Shown here in pieces: positions 36,829-46,185 of a DNA stretch of 64,000 nucleotides. Location of the stretch: positions 1 through 64,000 of the forward strand of contig NZ_JAATJS010000001.1 of NCBI RefSeq assembly GCF_011777495.1. Direction: 5' to 3'. The translations under genes were made by a program, and so were the position numbers. How positions within the stretch are numbered: position 1 is the first letter of the stretch; each line of letters begins with the position of its first letter. A model generated the notes under the pieces. The model had not been told where the DNA came from, did no database searches, and saw only the letters and a list, made by a program, of their open reading frames with translations. This stretch comes from Microvirga terricola. Lineage in GTDB: Bacteria > Pseudomonadota > Alphaproteobacteria > Rhizobiales > Beijerinckiaceae.

Positions 36829-38345
36829 CAGGCTTCTCCCAGAAGCGCTTGAAATTTGTCTTTAAGTTCGGAGGTCGCAGCCGCCTCGCGGGCTGCAATA
36901 TCCTTCCCCTGCGACGTCAGGGCATCGAGTTGCGTGCGGTACTGCATCAACGCAGCCTGCAGGGCTTTCGGCGCTGGTCCGCCAAACCGATCACGAACCG
37001 CAACGAAATGTTCCGGCGAGACCATTTCCGCGAATGTTGCAGTGTCGATCGAGGTCTCACGCTTCGTGGCCTCTGCGAATGCTTTCAGGAAAGCCGCATA
37101 ACCGTCATTTGCAAGATCGCCCTGGACCGCCACGACTGCCTTCGCAACCGCGGCTGCGATCTCGTGTGCCTCGCGGAAAGACAAACCTTCACGCCGCACA
37201 AGGCTGTCGGCGAGTTCAGTCACCGTAATGCAGCTGCGACGAATGTTGTCCTGAACCCGTGCACCGTCGATGCGGATATCCGCCACCAGAGCGGCCAAAA
37301 GATCGAGCACACGAGCGGCCGAGGCAAAAGCCTGGTAGCCCATGGCTTGCGTTTCGCCCTCGCTGTCGTTCATGTCCGTAAACGGCGTGTTGTGCATCAC
37401 GTCGAGCATGGCCCGCGCCCGGCCGAACGTCTGCGACGACAAATGGCGCAGATGCTCAATCGGAACTGGGTTGCGCTTCTGCGGCATGATCGAGGAGATC
37501 TGCACGAACGCGTTTGGCACATAAACCTGACCGACTTCAAAACTCGTCCAGAACTGCAGGTCCTGGATCGGGCGGCCGAGATGAAGGAACATCAGCTCGA
37601 TGGCGCTGTAGGTCGCTGTCACATAATCGACAGCGGCGATGCAGCTATAGGAATTTTGCAGCGGCTGCGAGAAGCCGAGGAGCGTCGCCATTCGCGAACG
37701 ATCAACCGGGAATCCAGAGGTCGTGATTGCAGCCGCACCCATTGGCGAGCGGTCAACAATCGCGCGAGCCTCGACGAGCCGCTCGATGTCCCGCAGAAGG
37801 ACCTCAATCACAGCTCCCAGGTAATGGCCGAACGTCGTCGGTTGCGCGGGTTGCCCGTGCGTATAGGCAACGATAAGAGTTTCCTGCTCGCGCGTCGCAA
37901 CATTGATCAACACGCCCGCGAGATTCCGCGCCTTCGCGAGGAGGACGTCGATCCGCTCCTTCAACCCCAGCTTGAAGAGGGTGTGGTCGATGTCGTTACG
38001 CGATCTCGCGGTGTGGAGCCGGCCGGCGAGATCAGGTCCGAGCCGACGCTTCAATTCTTTCTCGATGAGAAAAAAGAAGTCCTCAACCTCACCCGTATAG
38101 GTCAGTGCAGGCACATCGACTTCGGCATCGATAGCCTCAAGCGCGCGAGCGATGGCGCTCGCCTGCTTGCGATCGAGAATGCCTGTTTCGGTGAGCATCA
38201 CCAGATGTGCCCGGTCAATGCGACGGAAACCGTCCACATGATGAGCCTTGGCTCCGTCGAACAGCGGACGCAGGACCGTCTCTTTATAGATGGGGTTAGG
38301 GAAGACGCTTTTGTCGTCTCGGCGGGGATCGTGATTGGTCGACAT
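36828..38345 (-). CDS. Argininosuccinate-lyase-like enzyme of the fumarase/aspartase superfamily
   Basis: 505 residues. Superfamily motifs are intact: HTARSRND, TSGFPVDR and the signature SSIMPQKRNP with its catalytic Ser. The middle motif YTHGQPAQPTTFGHYL is closer to adenylosuccinate-lyase-type THGQPA than to the THLQRAQP of biosynthetic argininosuccinate lyase, and the protein is longer than the usual 460 or so residues. It sits inside a sugar ABC operon without other arginine genes, so a catabolic beta-elimination releasing fumarate or a similar acid is more likely than arginine synthesis (inference). ATG 38345 is used; the frame further upstream lies over the permease gene. Confidence 0.8.
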   Translation of the reverse strand: MSTNHDPRRDDKSVFPNPIYKETVLRPLFDGAKAHHVDGFRRIDRAHLVMLTETGILDRKQASAIARALEAIDAEVDVPALTYTGEVEDFFFLIEKELKRRLGPDLAGRLHTARSRNDIDHTLFKLGLKERIDVLLAKARNLAGVLINVATREQETLIVAYTHGQPAQPTTFGHYLGAVIEVLLRDIERLVEARAIVDRSPMGAAAITTSGFPVDRSRMATLLGFSQPLQNSYSCIAAVDYVTATYSAIELMFLHLGRPIQDLQFWTSFEVGQVYVPNAFVQISSIMPQKRNPVPIEHLRHLSSQTFGRARAMLDVMHNTPFTDMNDSEGETQAMGYQAFASAARVLDLLAALVADIRIDGARVQDNIRRSCITVTELADSLVRREGLSFREAHEIAAAVAKAVVAVQGDLANDGYAAFLKAFAEATKRETSIDTATFAEMVSPEHFVAVRDRFGGPAPKALQAALMQYRTQLDALTSQGKDIAAREAAATSELKDKFQALLGEA

Positions 38346-38347
38346 GA

Positions 38348-39205
38348 TCACCCTTTCAGACCCGCGAGCATCACGCCGCGAACGATGTAGCGCTGGAGGA
38401 GAAGAAAGACGATCAGGGTCGGAATCGTCGCAATGCTCGCTCCGGTCATGATCATTTCCCATTGAATAGCCTGCTCGACAGCAAAGCTCGAAAGGCCGAC
38501 AGGCAGGGTATAGAGATCGCGACTGTTCGTGACGATGAGTGGCCAGAAGAATGCCGTCCAATTGCCCAGGAAAGTGAAGATCGCGAGTGCCGAGATTGCT
38601 GGCGTGACGAGCGGCATCGCGACGCGCCACCAGATCGTGAATTCATTCAACCCATCGACGCGGCCGGCTTCGAGGAACTCATCCGGTACCGTCTCGAAGA
38701 ACTGTTTCATAAGGAATGTGCCGAAGGCCGTCATCATACCGGGGAACATGATGCCCCAATAGGTATCGACCCATCCGAAGTTGCTCGCCATCAAGTACCA
38801 GGGAATGACCAGCATTTCCGTCGGGATCATCAGGGTCGAGAGAATGGCGATGAAGACGATGTAACGCCCTCTGAAATTAAACTTCGCGAGCGTATAGCCG
38901 ACGAGCGAGTCAAAAAAGACGTTTGAGACGGTAACGCAAACAGCAACGAACAGCGAGTTCAGGAACCAGCGCAAGAAGCGTCCATCGGACAGCACGGCTA
39001 CATAGTTGTCCAGGGAGGGTGCTTCCGGGATCAGGCGCAGGTCATAGACCTGAGACGCATCCTTTAGCGAGGTTGAAAGCATGAAGAGGATGGGCGTCAT
39101 CATCACGACGCCACCCAGGAAGAGCAACGTCCAGATAATGATGCGCCCGGGGCGGATCGACCGGCGCGCGACTGGGTTTTCTAAAGCGGCGACATTCATA
39201 GTCAT
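38348..39205 (-). CDS. Carbohydrate ABC transporter permease (UgpE-like)
   Basis: 285 residues, six membrane helices, coupling motif EAGRVDGLNEFTIWWRVAMP typical of CUT1 transporters. ATG 39205 lies two bases after the stop of the partner permease and has AAGGATC upstream; the longer open frame to 39727 overlaps that permease and is rejected. Confidence 0.92.
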   Translation of the reverse strand: MTMNVAALENPVARRSIRPGRIIIWTLLFLGGVVMMTPILFMLSTSLKDASQVYDLRLIPEAPSLDNYVAVLSDGRFLRWFLNSLFVAVCVTVSNVFFDSLVGYTLAKFNFRGRYIVFIAILSTLMIPTEMLVIPWYLMASNFGWVDTYWGIMFPGMMTAFGTFLMKQFFETVPDEFLEAGRVDGLNEFTIWWRVAMPLVTPAISALAIFTFLGNWTAFFWPLIVTNSRDLYTLPVGLSSFAVEQAIQWEMIMTGASIATIPTLIVFLLLQRYIVRGVMLAGLKG

Positions 39206-39207
39206 CG

Positions 39208-40131
39208 TCAGCGATCCTTCAGGATGCGGAGCTGAATGAGCGAGACGGCGAGTAGGATGAGGAACAGAACAACCGTTTGAGCCGCCGCATATCCCATATC
39301 CAGCGACTTGAACGCCGTCTGGTAGATCATCAGCACGAGCGGCTTTGTCGTGTTGAGCGGCCCGCCCGGATCGTTGAAGTTCATGTTGTAGACCTGGTCG
39401 AAAATACGCAGAAAGCCGATGGAGGAGAATACGACCAGAAACACGATGGTGGGCTTCAGCAGCGGCAGTGTAATGCGCCGAAGAATGGTGAACTCCGACA
39501 CCCCATCGATCCGCGCGGCCTCGTAGTACGAGGTCGGGATGGCTCTCAACCCTGCGATGAAGATGATAACCTGGAAGCCGAGACCGGCCCACACTGCCGG
39601 AGCCAGGATTGCAGGCAGAGCTTGCGTGGTCGAGCGAAGGAACGGCTGCTGCGGAATGCCGAACCACGTGAGAATAGCGTTGAAAATGCCAATCGGAACC
39701 GGCTGATAGAACCAGCGCCACACCCAAGCCATCGCCACAGCCGTCGTGAGAAACGGGATGAAGTAAAGAGCTCGGATGAACCCGTGCATGAAGCGCACGC
39801 GATCAAGATAGTAGGCGACGGTGAAGGAAATGACGAGGCTGACCGGTGTGCCTATAATCAGATAGAGGAAGGTGTTGCCGAACACCTGCCAGAACAGCGG
39901 GTCGGCCAAAAGCCGCTTGTAGTTCTCGAGGCCGACGAAAGCCGCCGGCCTCAAGAGATTCCAGTTGGTGAAGGACAGCGCGAATGCTTCAAGTGTCGGC
40001 CAGAAGCGGATCGCGCTGTAGAACAGGATCGGCACTGCCAGGAAGGACCAGGCCCATAACACGCGCTTCTGGCGCAGGCTGAGCCTGTCCCAGGCGCGGG
40101 CGGATTTCGCAGGCAATGCCGTCGCTGTCAT
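39208..40131 (-). CDS. Carbohydrate ABC transporter permease (UgpA-like)
   Basis: 307 residues, six membrane helices; motif EAARIDGVSEFTILRRITLP identifies a CUT1 sugar permease. Starts four bases after the binding-protein stop. Confidence 0.92.
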   Translation of the reverse strand: MTATALPAKSARAWDRLSLRQKRVLWAWSFLAVPILFYSAIRFWPTLEAFALSFTNWNLLRPAAFVGLENYKRLLADPLFWQVFGNTFLYLIIGTPVSLVISFTVAYYLDRVRFMHGFIRALYFIPFLTTAVAMAWVWRWFYQPVPIGIFNAILTWFGIPQQPFLRSTTQALPAILAPAVWAGLGFQVIIFIAGLRAIPTSYYEAARIDGVSEFTILRRITLPLLKPTIVFLVVFSSIGFLRIFDQVYNMNFNDPGGPLNTTKPLVLMIYQTAFKSLDMGYAAAQTVVLFLILLAVSLIQLRILKDR

Positions 40132-40135
40132 GGTC

Positions 40136-41389
40136 TTACTTCGCCGCGCGGTCGATGATGGCCTGCTCGGCCTTCGCTGCCTCAGCGAGCGAGGCTTTCG
40201 GATCCTGCTTCTGGATCAGAACGCGATTGACCATGTCGATCGCGACCTGACGCTGAGCCGCCTCATCCACGAACATCGTAGTACGGGCGTATTCGAGGCC
40301 CTTCAGGAACGGACCGTAAATCGGGTTCGCCAGGTTCTCCGACGTCAACGCCGCAGAGCGGCGGGCCGGCAACTCGCCGACGGCCTTGAGCCAAATATCC
40401 ATCGCTTCGGGCGACGTGATGTAAGCGAGGAATTTCTTCGACGCCTCGAGCTTCTCGCCCTGCACCTTGCCGGTGATGGCGTTCGCGAAGTAGCTCGCAT
40501 AGTTGCTGCGCATGCCCTTCGAGTCCGCCGGCAGTTCGGTGACGCCCCATTCGAACGACTTGATGGAATTGAATGCTCCGAGGCGGAAGGTGCCATCGAT
40601 CGTCATCGCGGCAAGGCCCGCCTTGAACGCCGCCTGGCCCTCATCCATGAAGCCGGCGAGGCCAACCTTATACTTGGTCTGCAGGTCGGTGTAGAATTGC
40701 AGCGCCTTTAGGCCCGCTTCGCTATCATAGGCGACCTTGCGATCATTGTCGGTGTACGGCACGCCGCCATTCTGGCGGATCAGAACTTCACGCCACCACT
40801 GGTGATCCTGCCCGGCCATGTCGAGCGTGACGCCGGCCGAAACGATATTGCCCGCGCCATCGCGCTTGACGGCCTTCTCAGCCGCGGCGAGGAATTCTTC
40901 AAGGTTCTGCGGCGGCTTGTTCGGGTCGAGGCCCGCGGCCTGGAAGGCCTTCTTGTTGTAGAAAAGCGCCAGCGAGCGAACCGCCGTCGGCAGGCCATAA
41001 TATTCGCCGTTGCGCTTCATCGCGGTGACAATCGGGAAGAACTCCGATTCGATCTTGTCGTGCGGGAAAGCGTCCTTCGGCAAAGGCTGAATCAATTTGC
41101 CCGCGAGGAAGCCGTCAACCCAACCGTAGAAGAGCTGAACCACGTCCGGTCCCTGTCCGGCCGTCACGGCGGCTGCGACTTTCGTCTGATATTCAGCGTA
41201 CGGGAAGGTCGTGTGCTTCACCGTGATCCCAGGGTTGGCCGCCTGGAATTTCTGGATCAACTGATCCATCGCCTTCACGCGGCTGTCGAAGACATATTGC
41301 CAATACTCGATCTCAACTGCGCTCGCGGCATTGGCAGCGAGGACGCTGACGCCGAACGCGAGACCGGCGACCATCTTTTTAAAACGCAT
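40136..41389 (-). CDS. Carbohydrate ABC transporter binding protein (UgpB-like)
   Basis: 417 residues, family 1 solute-binding protein. Signal peptide ends NAASA; the mature part begins VEIEYWQYVFDSRVKAMDQL and contains GQGPDVVQLFYGWVDGF. ATG 41389 with GAGGG upstream. First gene of the minus-strand operon binding protein-permease-permease-lyase-ATPase-kinase, divergent from the ROK regulator. The ligand is unknown. Confidence 0.92.
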   Translation of the reverse strand: MRFKKMVAGLAFGVSVLAANAASAVEIEYWQYVFDSRVKAMDQLIQKFQAANPGITVKHTTFPYAEYQTKVAAAVTAGQGPDVVQLFYGWVDGFLAGKLIQPLPKDAFPHDKIESEFFPIVTAMKRNGEYYGLPTAVRSLALFYNKKAFQAAGLDPNKPPQNLEEFLAAAEKAVKRDGAGNIVSAGVTLDMAGQDHQWWREVLIRQNGGVPYTDNDRKVAYDSEAGLKALQFYTDLQTKYKVGLAGFMDEGQAAFKAGLAAMTIDGTFRLGAFNSIKSFEWGVTELPADSKGMRSNYASYFANAITGKVQGEKLEASKKFLAYITSPEAMDIWLKAVGELPARRSAALTSENLANPIYGPFLKGLEYARTTMFVDEAAQRQVAIDMVNRVLIQKQDPKASLAEAAKAEQAIIDRAAK

Positions 41390-41511
41390 GCGAGACCCTC
41401 CACATGATCCACCCGAGCTTCGCATCGGCGTGGCGTTTGTTCCCTAGGCAGAGCGCGATCCCTCCCGCCCATTCTGATAGGCTCGCTTGCTCGACCACCT
41501 GCTGTCAATAA

Positions 41512-41531
41512 AATAATTCACTTGAGTTATT
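41512..41531. promoter_or_regulatory. Palindrome, candidate ROK-repressor operator
   Basis: AATAATTCA, two bases, then TGAGTTATT form a 20-base palindrome with a single mismatched pair. It lies midway in the divergent region: about 50 bases before the ROK gene and 120 before the binding-protein gene. Its AT-rich arms recall NagC/Mlc-type sites bound by ROK repressors. Recognition by this regulator is inference. Confidence 0.55.
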
Positions 41532-41571
41532 CGCTGAGTGCGGCCATCGTCCTGGTGGATACGAGTTCGCG

Positions 41572-42795
41572 ATGCCCCGTCAAAAGCCCTCGCCGCCAGC
41601 AAAAGTTGCAATCGGCAACAATCCGGAACGCAACCGCTCGCATAATCGGCGCGTCGTACTGGACGCGGTGCGATTGCACGGTCCGCTCGGACGCACTGCG
41701 ATTGCGAGACTCGCTCATCTCAGTTCGCAGGCGGTCTCCAACATCGTCGGCGAACTTTTGGAGGAAGGGCTTCTGCTCGAATGTGGGCGTTTGCGCTCCG
41801 GCCGTGGCCTTCCGCCCGTCCAGGTCATGGTCAATCCCGATGGCGGGATGACAATCGGCATCGAGATCGCGCCCGATCACATGGCGACTGTGCTCGTCGA
41901 CCTCACCGGCCGCATCCGAAACCATCGTTCAACGCCGATTGGCGATACTGCCCCTCACCGCATCACACCGCTTCTGAAGACCGAGATCGAGGCTGCCTGC
42001 GCCACAATCCCTGGATCGTCTGAGAGACTTCTTGGAATCGGCGTTGTGATGCCCGGTCCCTTCGAGATCGAAGGCATGAGTTCCGTTGGCCCGACAACGC
42101 TTCCCGGTTGGGCGGGTCATGATCCGGCTTTGTTTTTGAGTGCCGCAACTGGCAGGGTCACATTGGTCGAGAACGATGCGACCGCCGCCGCCGTCGGCGA
42201 GCGTTTGCACGGCACTGCCAGATCGCTCAAGAATTTCTGTCTCCTCTATTTCGGCACGGGCCTCGGCCTCGGTATTGTTGCCGATGGGCGTCCCATGCGG
42301 GGCGCATTCGGCAATGCAGGCGAGATCGGCCATGTCATCGTCACGCCCGGCGGAAAGCCGTGTGCCTGTGGCAACCGAGGCTGTCTGGAAGGTTATGCAT
42401 CGCTGCATGCTCTCAAAGAGCGTTTGCGCGTGAACGGTATTGCCTGCGACGATCCCAGTGCTCTCGAAAAGCTCCACGCCGAAGAAAATCCCGTTCTGCG
42501 GGAATGGCTCGCAGAGGCGGCAACGTATCTCTCTCCGGTCGTCGGCATGCTGGAAAATCTGTTCGACCCTGAAAGCATCATCTTTGGCGGCGCGCTGCCC
42601 GATGCGCTTCTCGATGATCTCATCACGGCGCTTGATCCGCTCCCGCTCTCCGTCGCGAGCCGACGCCAACGCGCCGTTCCGCGCGTGATCCGCGGCGCGA
42701 CCGGGGGCCTGACAGCGGCGCTGGGAGCGGCGGCATTGCCTCTTCTGGAAACGATGACGCCTCGACTCGACACGGCCATCCAAACCACTCCTTGA
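41572..42795 (+). CDS. ROK-family transcriptional repressor
   Basis: 407 residues: N-terminal winged helix (LGRTAIARLAHLSSQAVSNI) and a sugar-kinase-like ROK domain with the zinc-binding signature CACGNRGCLEGYAS and the ENDATAAAVGE motif. Probably a local repressor released by a sugar or sugar phosphate, controlling both the divergent ABC operon and the deacetylase gene downstream on its own strand. Confidence 0.9.
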   Translation: MPRQKPSPPAKVAIGNNPERNRSHNRRVVLDAVRLHGPLGRTAIARLAHLSSQAVSNIVGELLEEGLLLECGRLRSGRGLPPVQVMVNPDGGMTIGIEIAPDHMATVLVDLTGRIRNHRSTPIGDTAPHRITPLLKTEIEAACATIPGSSERLLGIGVVMPGPFEIEGMSSVGPTTLPGWAGHDPALFLSAATGRVTLVENDATAAAVGERLHGTARSLKNFCLLYFGTGLGLGIVADGRPMRGAFGNAGEIGHVIVTPGGKPCACGNRGCLEGYASLHALKERLRVNGIACDDPSALEKLHAEENPVLREWLAEAATYLSPVVGMLENLFDPESIIFGGALPDALLDDLITALDPLPLSVASRRQRAVPRVIRGATGGLTAALGAAALPLLETMTPRLDTAIQTTP

Positions 42796-42820
42796 AATTC
42801 CATCGACGAAGGACATGACG

Positions 42821-45208
42821 ATGTTGCGGGATCACGAACGGATCGCGAGAGAAATGGCGGATCCCGCTCTAGTGCGCCTGCATCGCAAGCTTGAGCGGCT
42901 GACCTCTGTTCTGACCGTCATGAACACAGGCGCGCATCCCGACGACGAGCACAACGGAATGCTCGCCGCTTTCCGTTTCGGATTCGGAATGCGCGTGACC
43001 ATTCTGTGCTCAACGCGAGGAGAAGGAGGGCAAAATGCCATCGGCCCGGAGCGCGGAGCGGCCCTGGGAATCGTCAGAACGCGCGAACTGGAGGCCGCTG
43101 CGCAGGTTCTGGATGCCGATGTGATCTGGGTCGGCCATGGCCCTGACGATCCGATCCATGACTTCGGTTTCTCCAAGAACGGCGACGATACGCTCCGACG
43201 CTGGGGCGAAGACTTTCTCATCGAGCGCCTCGTCCGCGCATTTCGGGAGGAGCGGCCCGACATCGTCATTCCGACCTTCCTCGACGTGCCGGGGCAGCAC
43301 GGCCATCACCGCGCCATGACGAGGTCCGCGAAGATCGCCGTTGAACGCGCCTCGGATCCGAGCGCATATCCGGACCACTTCACGGAAGGCTTAAAGCCTT
43401 GGCGCGTAGCCAAGTTTTATCTGCCCGCATGGTCCGGCGGCGGTATCACCTACGACGATGAGGTCCCCCCTCCCGAGACGACGGTCGTGGTTCGCACTCC
43501 AGGCTCTGATGCAGCAACAGGAGCGCCCTTCGCGCGGATCGGAGAATGGTCGCGAGCCAAGCATCTGACGCAAGGCATGGGTGTGTGGCGAGAGAACCCG
43601 CTCCAATCCTGGCCGCTCCACCTCGGCCAGAATCAAAATAGCGAGAGCGATATCCGAGACGGTCTGCCCTCAACCGTCGGCGCGGTGGCGTCCTATCCCG
43701 ACGTTCCGCGGGAGGTCGCTTCTCATCTCCTCGCGGCTCAGCAGGCTATCGATGAGGCCACCGCGGCTTTCCCACACAGAGAGCGTATCGTCAAAGCAGC
43801 CCTTGCCTCTGCGCGCTCAATCGAGAGCGCTCTCGCCGCTTCTTCTCACCCGGTTCTCGATTCCCACGGCCATCGCCTCACGCGTAAGCTGCGAGAACTT
43901 GATGCTGTTATTTTGGAAGCGAGCGGCGTGCATGCTCGGGCATGGGTAGAACCGGCCGTCGTGCCGCCGGGCGGCAGAACCGCATTGCATATCGCGCTGG
44001 ACGGTAGCGGCGAAAGTGTGTCCGTCTCCCCCCTCTCGCGGTCGAATGTCTCAGTCGCCTCACGCACGCGCCAACAAACGCATTGGTTCGATCTCGATAT
44101 CGCGACAGACACAGCATTGACCAACCTGTTTCCGCCGCACTACCGCGCAGCCGGTGGAAACGGCGATCTTGCTGTTGTGCTCGAAGCAGAGATTGGTGGC
44201 CGAAAGGTGCAATCAACCGTCGACCTGGAAGAACCCCTGCGCATCGCGCCCGACCATTCCGTCGCGCTCGATCCAGAGACCATTCTCGTCAATCTCCAGA
44301 CTGCGCCACAACCATTCACCGTAAAAGCCACTCTTCGCGCTAGCGAGGGCAATGTTGCGCTTAAGGCGCCGGAAGGCTGGCAGGTGGCTAGCAATGATAA
44401 AGGCCTGCTTGTGACGCCGCCGGCGAGCCTTACACCTGGTCTCCATCGGGTCGAGGCCTGGGCCGATGGGGCACCCGCCTATCGCTCGACCGAGATTGCC
44501 TACCCTCACATCGGCCGCACGGCGCATCTCACCCGCGAGGTCCTAAATGTCCTCGCCCTCGATGTCGCGCGCCACCCCGATACCCGCATCGGCTACGTAG
44601 GCGGCGGCAATGACAAGGTCGGTCTCTGGTTGAGCCGACTCGGATTCGATGTGACGGATCTGGACGGCGATGCCCTACAAAACGACCTGTCGCGCTTCAC
44701 AACAATCGTCGTCGGCATCTTCGCGTTCGGTACGCGCCCGGATCTGGCGGCAGCTACACACAACCTGCACCGCTTCGTTGAAACGGGAGGGCACCTTGTC
44801 ACGCTCTACCATCGCCCCACCGACGGCTGGGATCCGGCCAGAACTCCCCCGCGTCCTATTCGTATCGGCTCGCCATCGCTTCGCTGGCGTGTAACCGATC
44901 CTCACGCTCCCGTGCGGGTCCTGGCACCAACGCACCCGCTCCTCCTCGGCCCCAATCGCATCGGCGATGAGGATTGGGCGGACTGGGACAAGGAGCGGGG
45001 CCTGTATTTCGCCTCCGCTTGGGATGACAGCTATACGCCCCTGCTCGCAATGAACGACGCTGGAGAAAAGCCGCTCGAGGGAGCACTGATCTCGGGCGCA
45101 ATCGATCGTGGCCGTCACACCCACGTCAGCCTTGTCTTGCATCATCAGCTCGACAAGCTCGTTCCCGGAGCATTCCGCTTGCTCACGAATCTCGTCCAGC
45201 CAACCTAG
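42821..45208 (+). CDS. Large PIG-L family deacetylase with C-terminal amidotransferase-like domain
   Basis: About 795 residues. The N-terminal 250 are a PIG-L (LmbE-like) zinc deacetylase with the metal motif AHPDDE (about 40) and a second His site in PGQHGHHRAMTR. A middle part looks like beta-sandwich domains, and the last 200 residues (IGYVGGGNDKVGLWLSRLGF ... ETGGHLVTLYHRPTDGW) resemble a ThuA/class-I-amidotransferase-like fold. PIG-L enzymes remove acetyl groups from GlcNAc-containing conjugates. Downstream of the ROK gene and so probably part of the sugar module. ATG 42821 is spaced eight bases from AAGGAC; ATG 42815 is possible. Confidence 0.85.
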   Translation: MLRDHERIAREMADPALVRLHRKLERLTSVLTVMNTGAHPDDEHNGMLAAFRFGFGMRVTILCSTRGEGGQNAIGPERGAALGIVRTRELEAAAQVLDADVIWVGHGPDDPIHDFGFSKNGDDTLRRWGEDFLIERLVRAFREERPDIVIPTFLDVPGQHGHHRAMTRSAKIAVERASDPSAYPDHFTEGLKPWRVAKFYLPAWSGGGITYDDEVPPPETTVVVRTPGSDAATGAPFARIGEWSRAKHLTQGMGVWRENPLQSWPLHLGQNQNSESDIRDGLPSTVGAVASYPDVPREVASHLLAAQQAIDEATAAFPHRERIVKAALASARSIESALAASSHPVLDSHGHRLTRKLRELDAVILEASGVHARAWVEPAVVPPGGRTALHIALDGSGESVSVSPLSRSNVSVASRTRQQTHWFDLDIATDTALTNLFPPHYRAAGGNGDLAVVLEAEIGGRKVQSTVDLEEPLRIAPDHSVALDPETILVNLQTAPQPFTVKATLRASEGNVALKAPEGWQVASNDKGLLVTPPASLTPGLHRVEAWADGAPAYRSTEIAYPHIGRTAHLTREVLNVLALDVARHPDTRIGYVGGGNDKVGLWLSRLGFDVTDLDGDALQNDLSRFTTIVVGIFAFGTRPDLAAATHNLHRFVETGGHLVTLYHRPTDGWDPARTPPRPIRIGSPSLRWRVTDPHAPVRVLAPTHPLLLGPNRIGDEDWADWDKERGLYFASAWDDSYTPLLAMNDAGEKPLEGALISGAIDRGRHTHVSLVLHHQLDKLVPGAFRLLTNLVQPT

Positions 45209-45216
45209 CTTCTTTC

Positions 45217-45420
45217 TTATGACACTTCCGGTGGAGGCGTTGGATGGATCGCCGGTCGTTCGAGATCGGGCGTCTCCGGTAACGGAGAGGGCACTGCCGG
45301 CGGCTCACTCAGCGGCGCGTCCGGCGGCACCAGACGATCCGACCGCGGCTCCGTCGGCGGCGGCGTCGGATAATACTCGTCGGGCGGCTCTCTTCCGCCG
45401 GCTGTCTGGCTCTGCGCCAT
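45217..45420 (-). CDS. Small proline-rich protein
   Basis: 67 residues, about a third Pro, with Asp/Glu and no hydrophobic segment (YYPTPPPTEPRSD, PAVPSPLPETPDLER). The ATG at 45420 has AAGGTGA six bases before it, which supports real translation. It resembles in composition and length another small gene 800 bases away. Probably disordered; function unknown. Convergent with the deacetylase gene. Confidence 0.5.
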   Translation of the reverse strand: MAQSQTAGGREPPDEYYPTPPPTEPRSDRLVPPDAPLSEPPAVPSPLPETPDLERPAIHPTPPPEVS

Positions 45421-45618
45421 CGTTGTCACCTTAACAGATCGGCGCTGAGCATCGCCGTAAACATCTCGCTCCCAGCCGAGCCGCGGTATCCCTATCGCCT
45501 TGCGTGCTCAAGGGGTCGTTGACATTTCGCAAGGCAAACAACCCATCCCGATGATGCCGTCTCTTACTGCCACCAAAATCCATCGCTGACCTGGGCTCCC
45601 CTTGAGCGGAGGTGACTG

Positions 45619-46083
45619 ATGAGTGCGACAGGCCTCGAAGTCTTCGACAAGACGCTCCAAACCAGCAACACCTGGCTCGGTGAGACCATGGATGAAATCG
45701 GCCCCGACAGGGAACTCGCGTGGCACGCTTTGGGAGCGGTGCTGCACGGCGTTCGGGATTGGATTCCGGCGGAACTAGCGGTCCATCTCGGCGCCCAGCT
45801 GCCGCTTCTTGTGCGTGGGCTTTATTATGATCGCTGGCGTTTGGTTCAGAAGCCCGAACGTGGCCGTTCACAGCATGAATTTATCGAGCATGTGAGTGGA
45901 GAGCTGACCAACCAGCGCTCCGTCAATCGGGTCAAAGCTATTCAGGCCGTCTTTAATGTCCTGTCGCGACACGTCAGCGCGGGCCAACTCGACAAAGTTC
46001 GCCAAGCCCTACCTGAAGATGTTCGTGCCCTGTGGCCTATCACAGAACATGACCGATCGAGCAGCCAGCCCGTTATGGAATAA
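45619..46083 (+). CDS. DUF2267 domain protein
   Basis: 154 residues; the segments AWHALGAVLHGVRDWIPAEL, LGAQLPLLVRGLYYDRW and VFNVLSRHVSAGQLDKVRQA are diagnostic of DUF2267, an all-helical family often found in stress or low-oxygen gene clusters. Biochemical role is not known. ATG 45619 with GGAGGTGA upstream. A weak FNR-like box (TTGACATTTCGCAA, 45519-45532) lies about 93 bases before it. Confidence 0.88.
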   Translation: MSATGLEVFDKTLQTSNTWLGETMDEIGPDRELAWHALGAVLHGVRDWIPAELAVHLGAQLPLLVRGLYYDRWRLVQKPERGRSQHEFIEHVSGELTNQRSVNRVKAIQAVFNVLSRHVSAGQLDKVRQALPEDVRALWPITEHDRSSSQPVME

Positions 46084-46185
46084 TGATGGCCTTGATGGCG
46101 GAGCGTGCACAATCGGGGCCGGGTCAATCGACAGCCCCGCGTTCGGAGCGTTCTTCAGTTAAGCGGAGCAACGGAAAGCAAGTTC

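Noticed and set aside
36849-38390. 513-codon plus-strand open frame opposite the lyase gene
   Set aside because: Complete antisense overlap with a gene having clear family motifs; composition rich in Arg/His typical of shadow frames.
38348-39727. Long version (459 codons) of the UgpE-like permease
   Set aside because: The extra 174 codons overlap the partner permease in another frame and have no membrane-protein pattern; ATG 39205 fits the family.
45519-45532. TTGACATTTCGCAA as an FNR box for DUF2267
   Set aside because: Only 7 of 10 bases with two mismatches in one half; mentioned with the gene but not called as a site.
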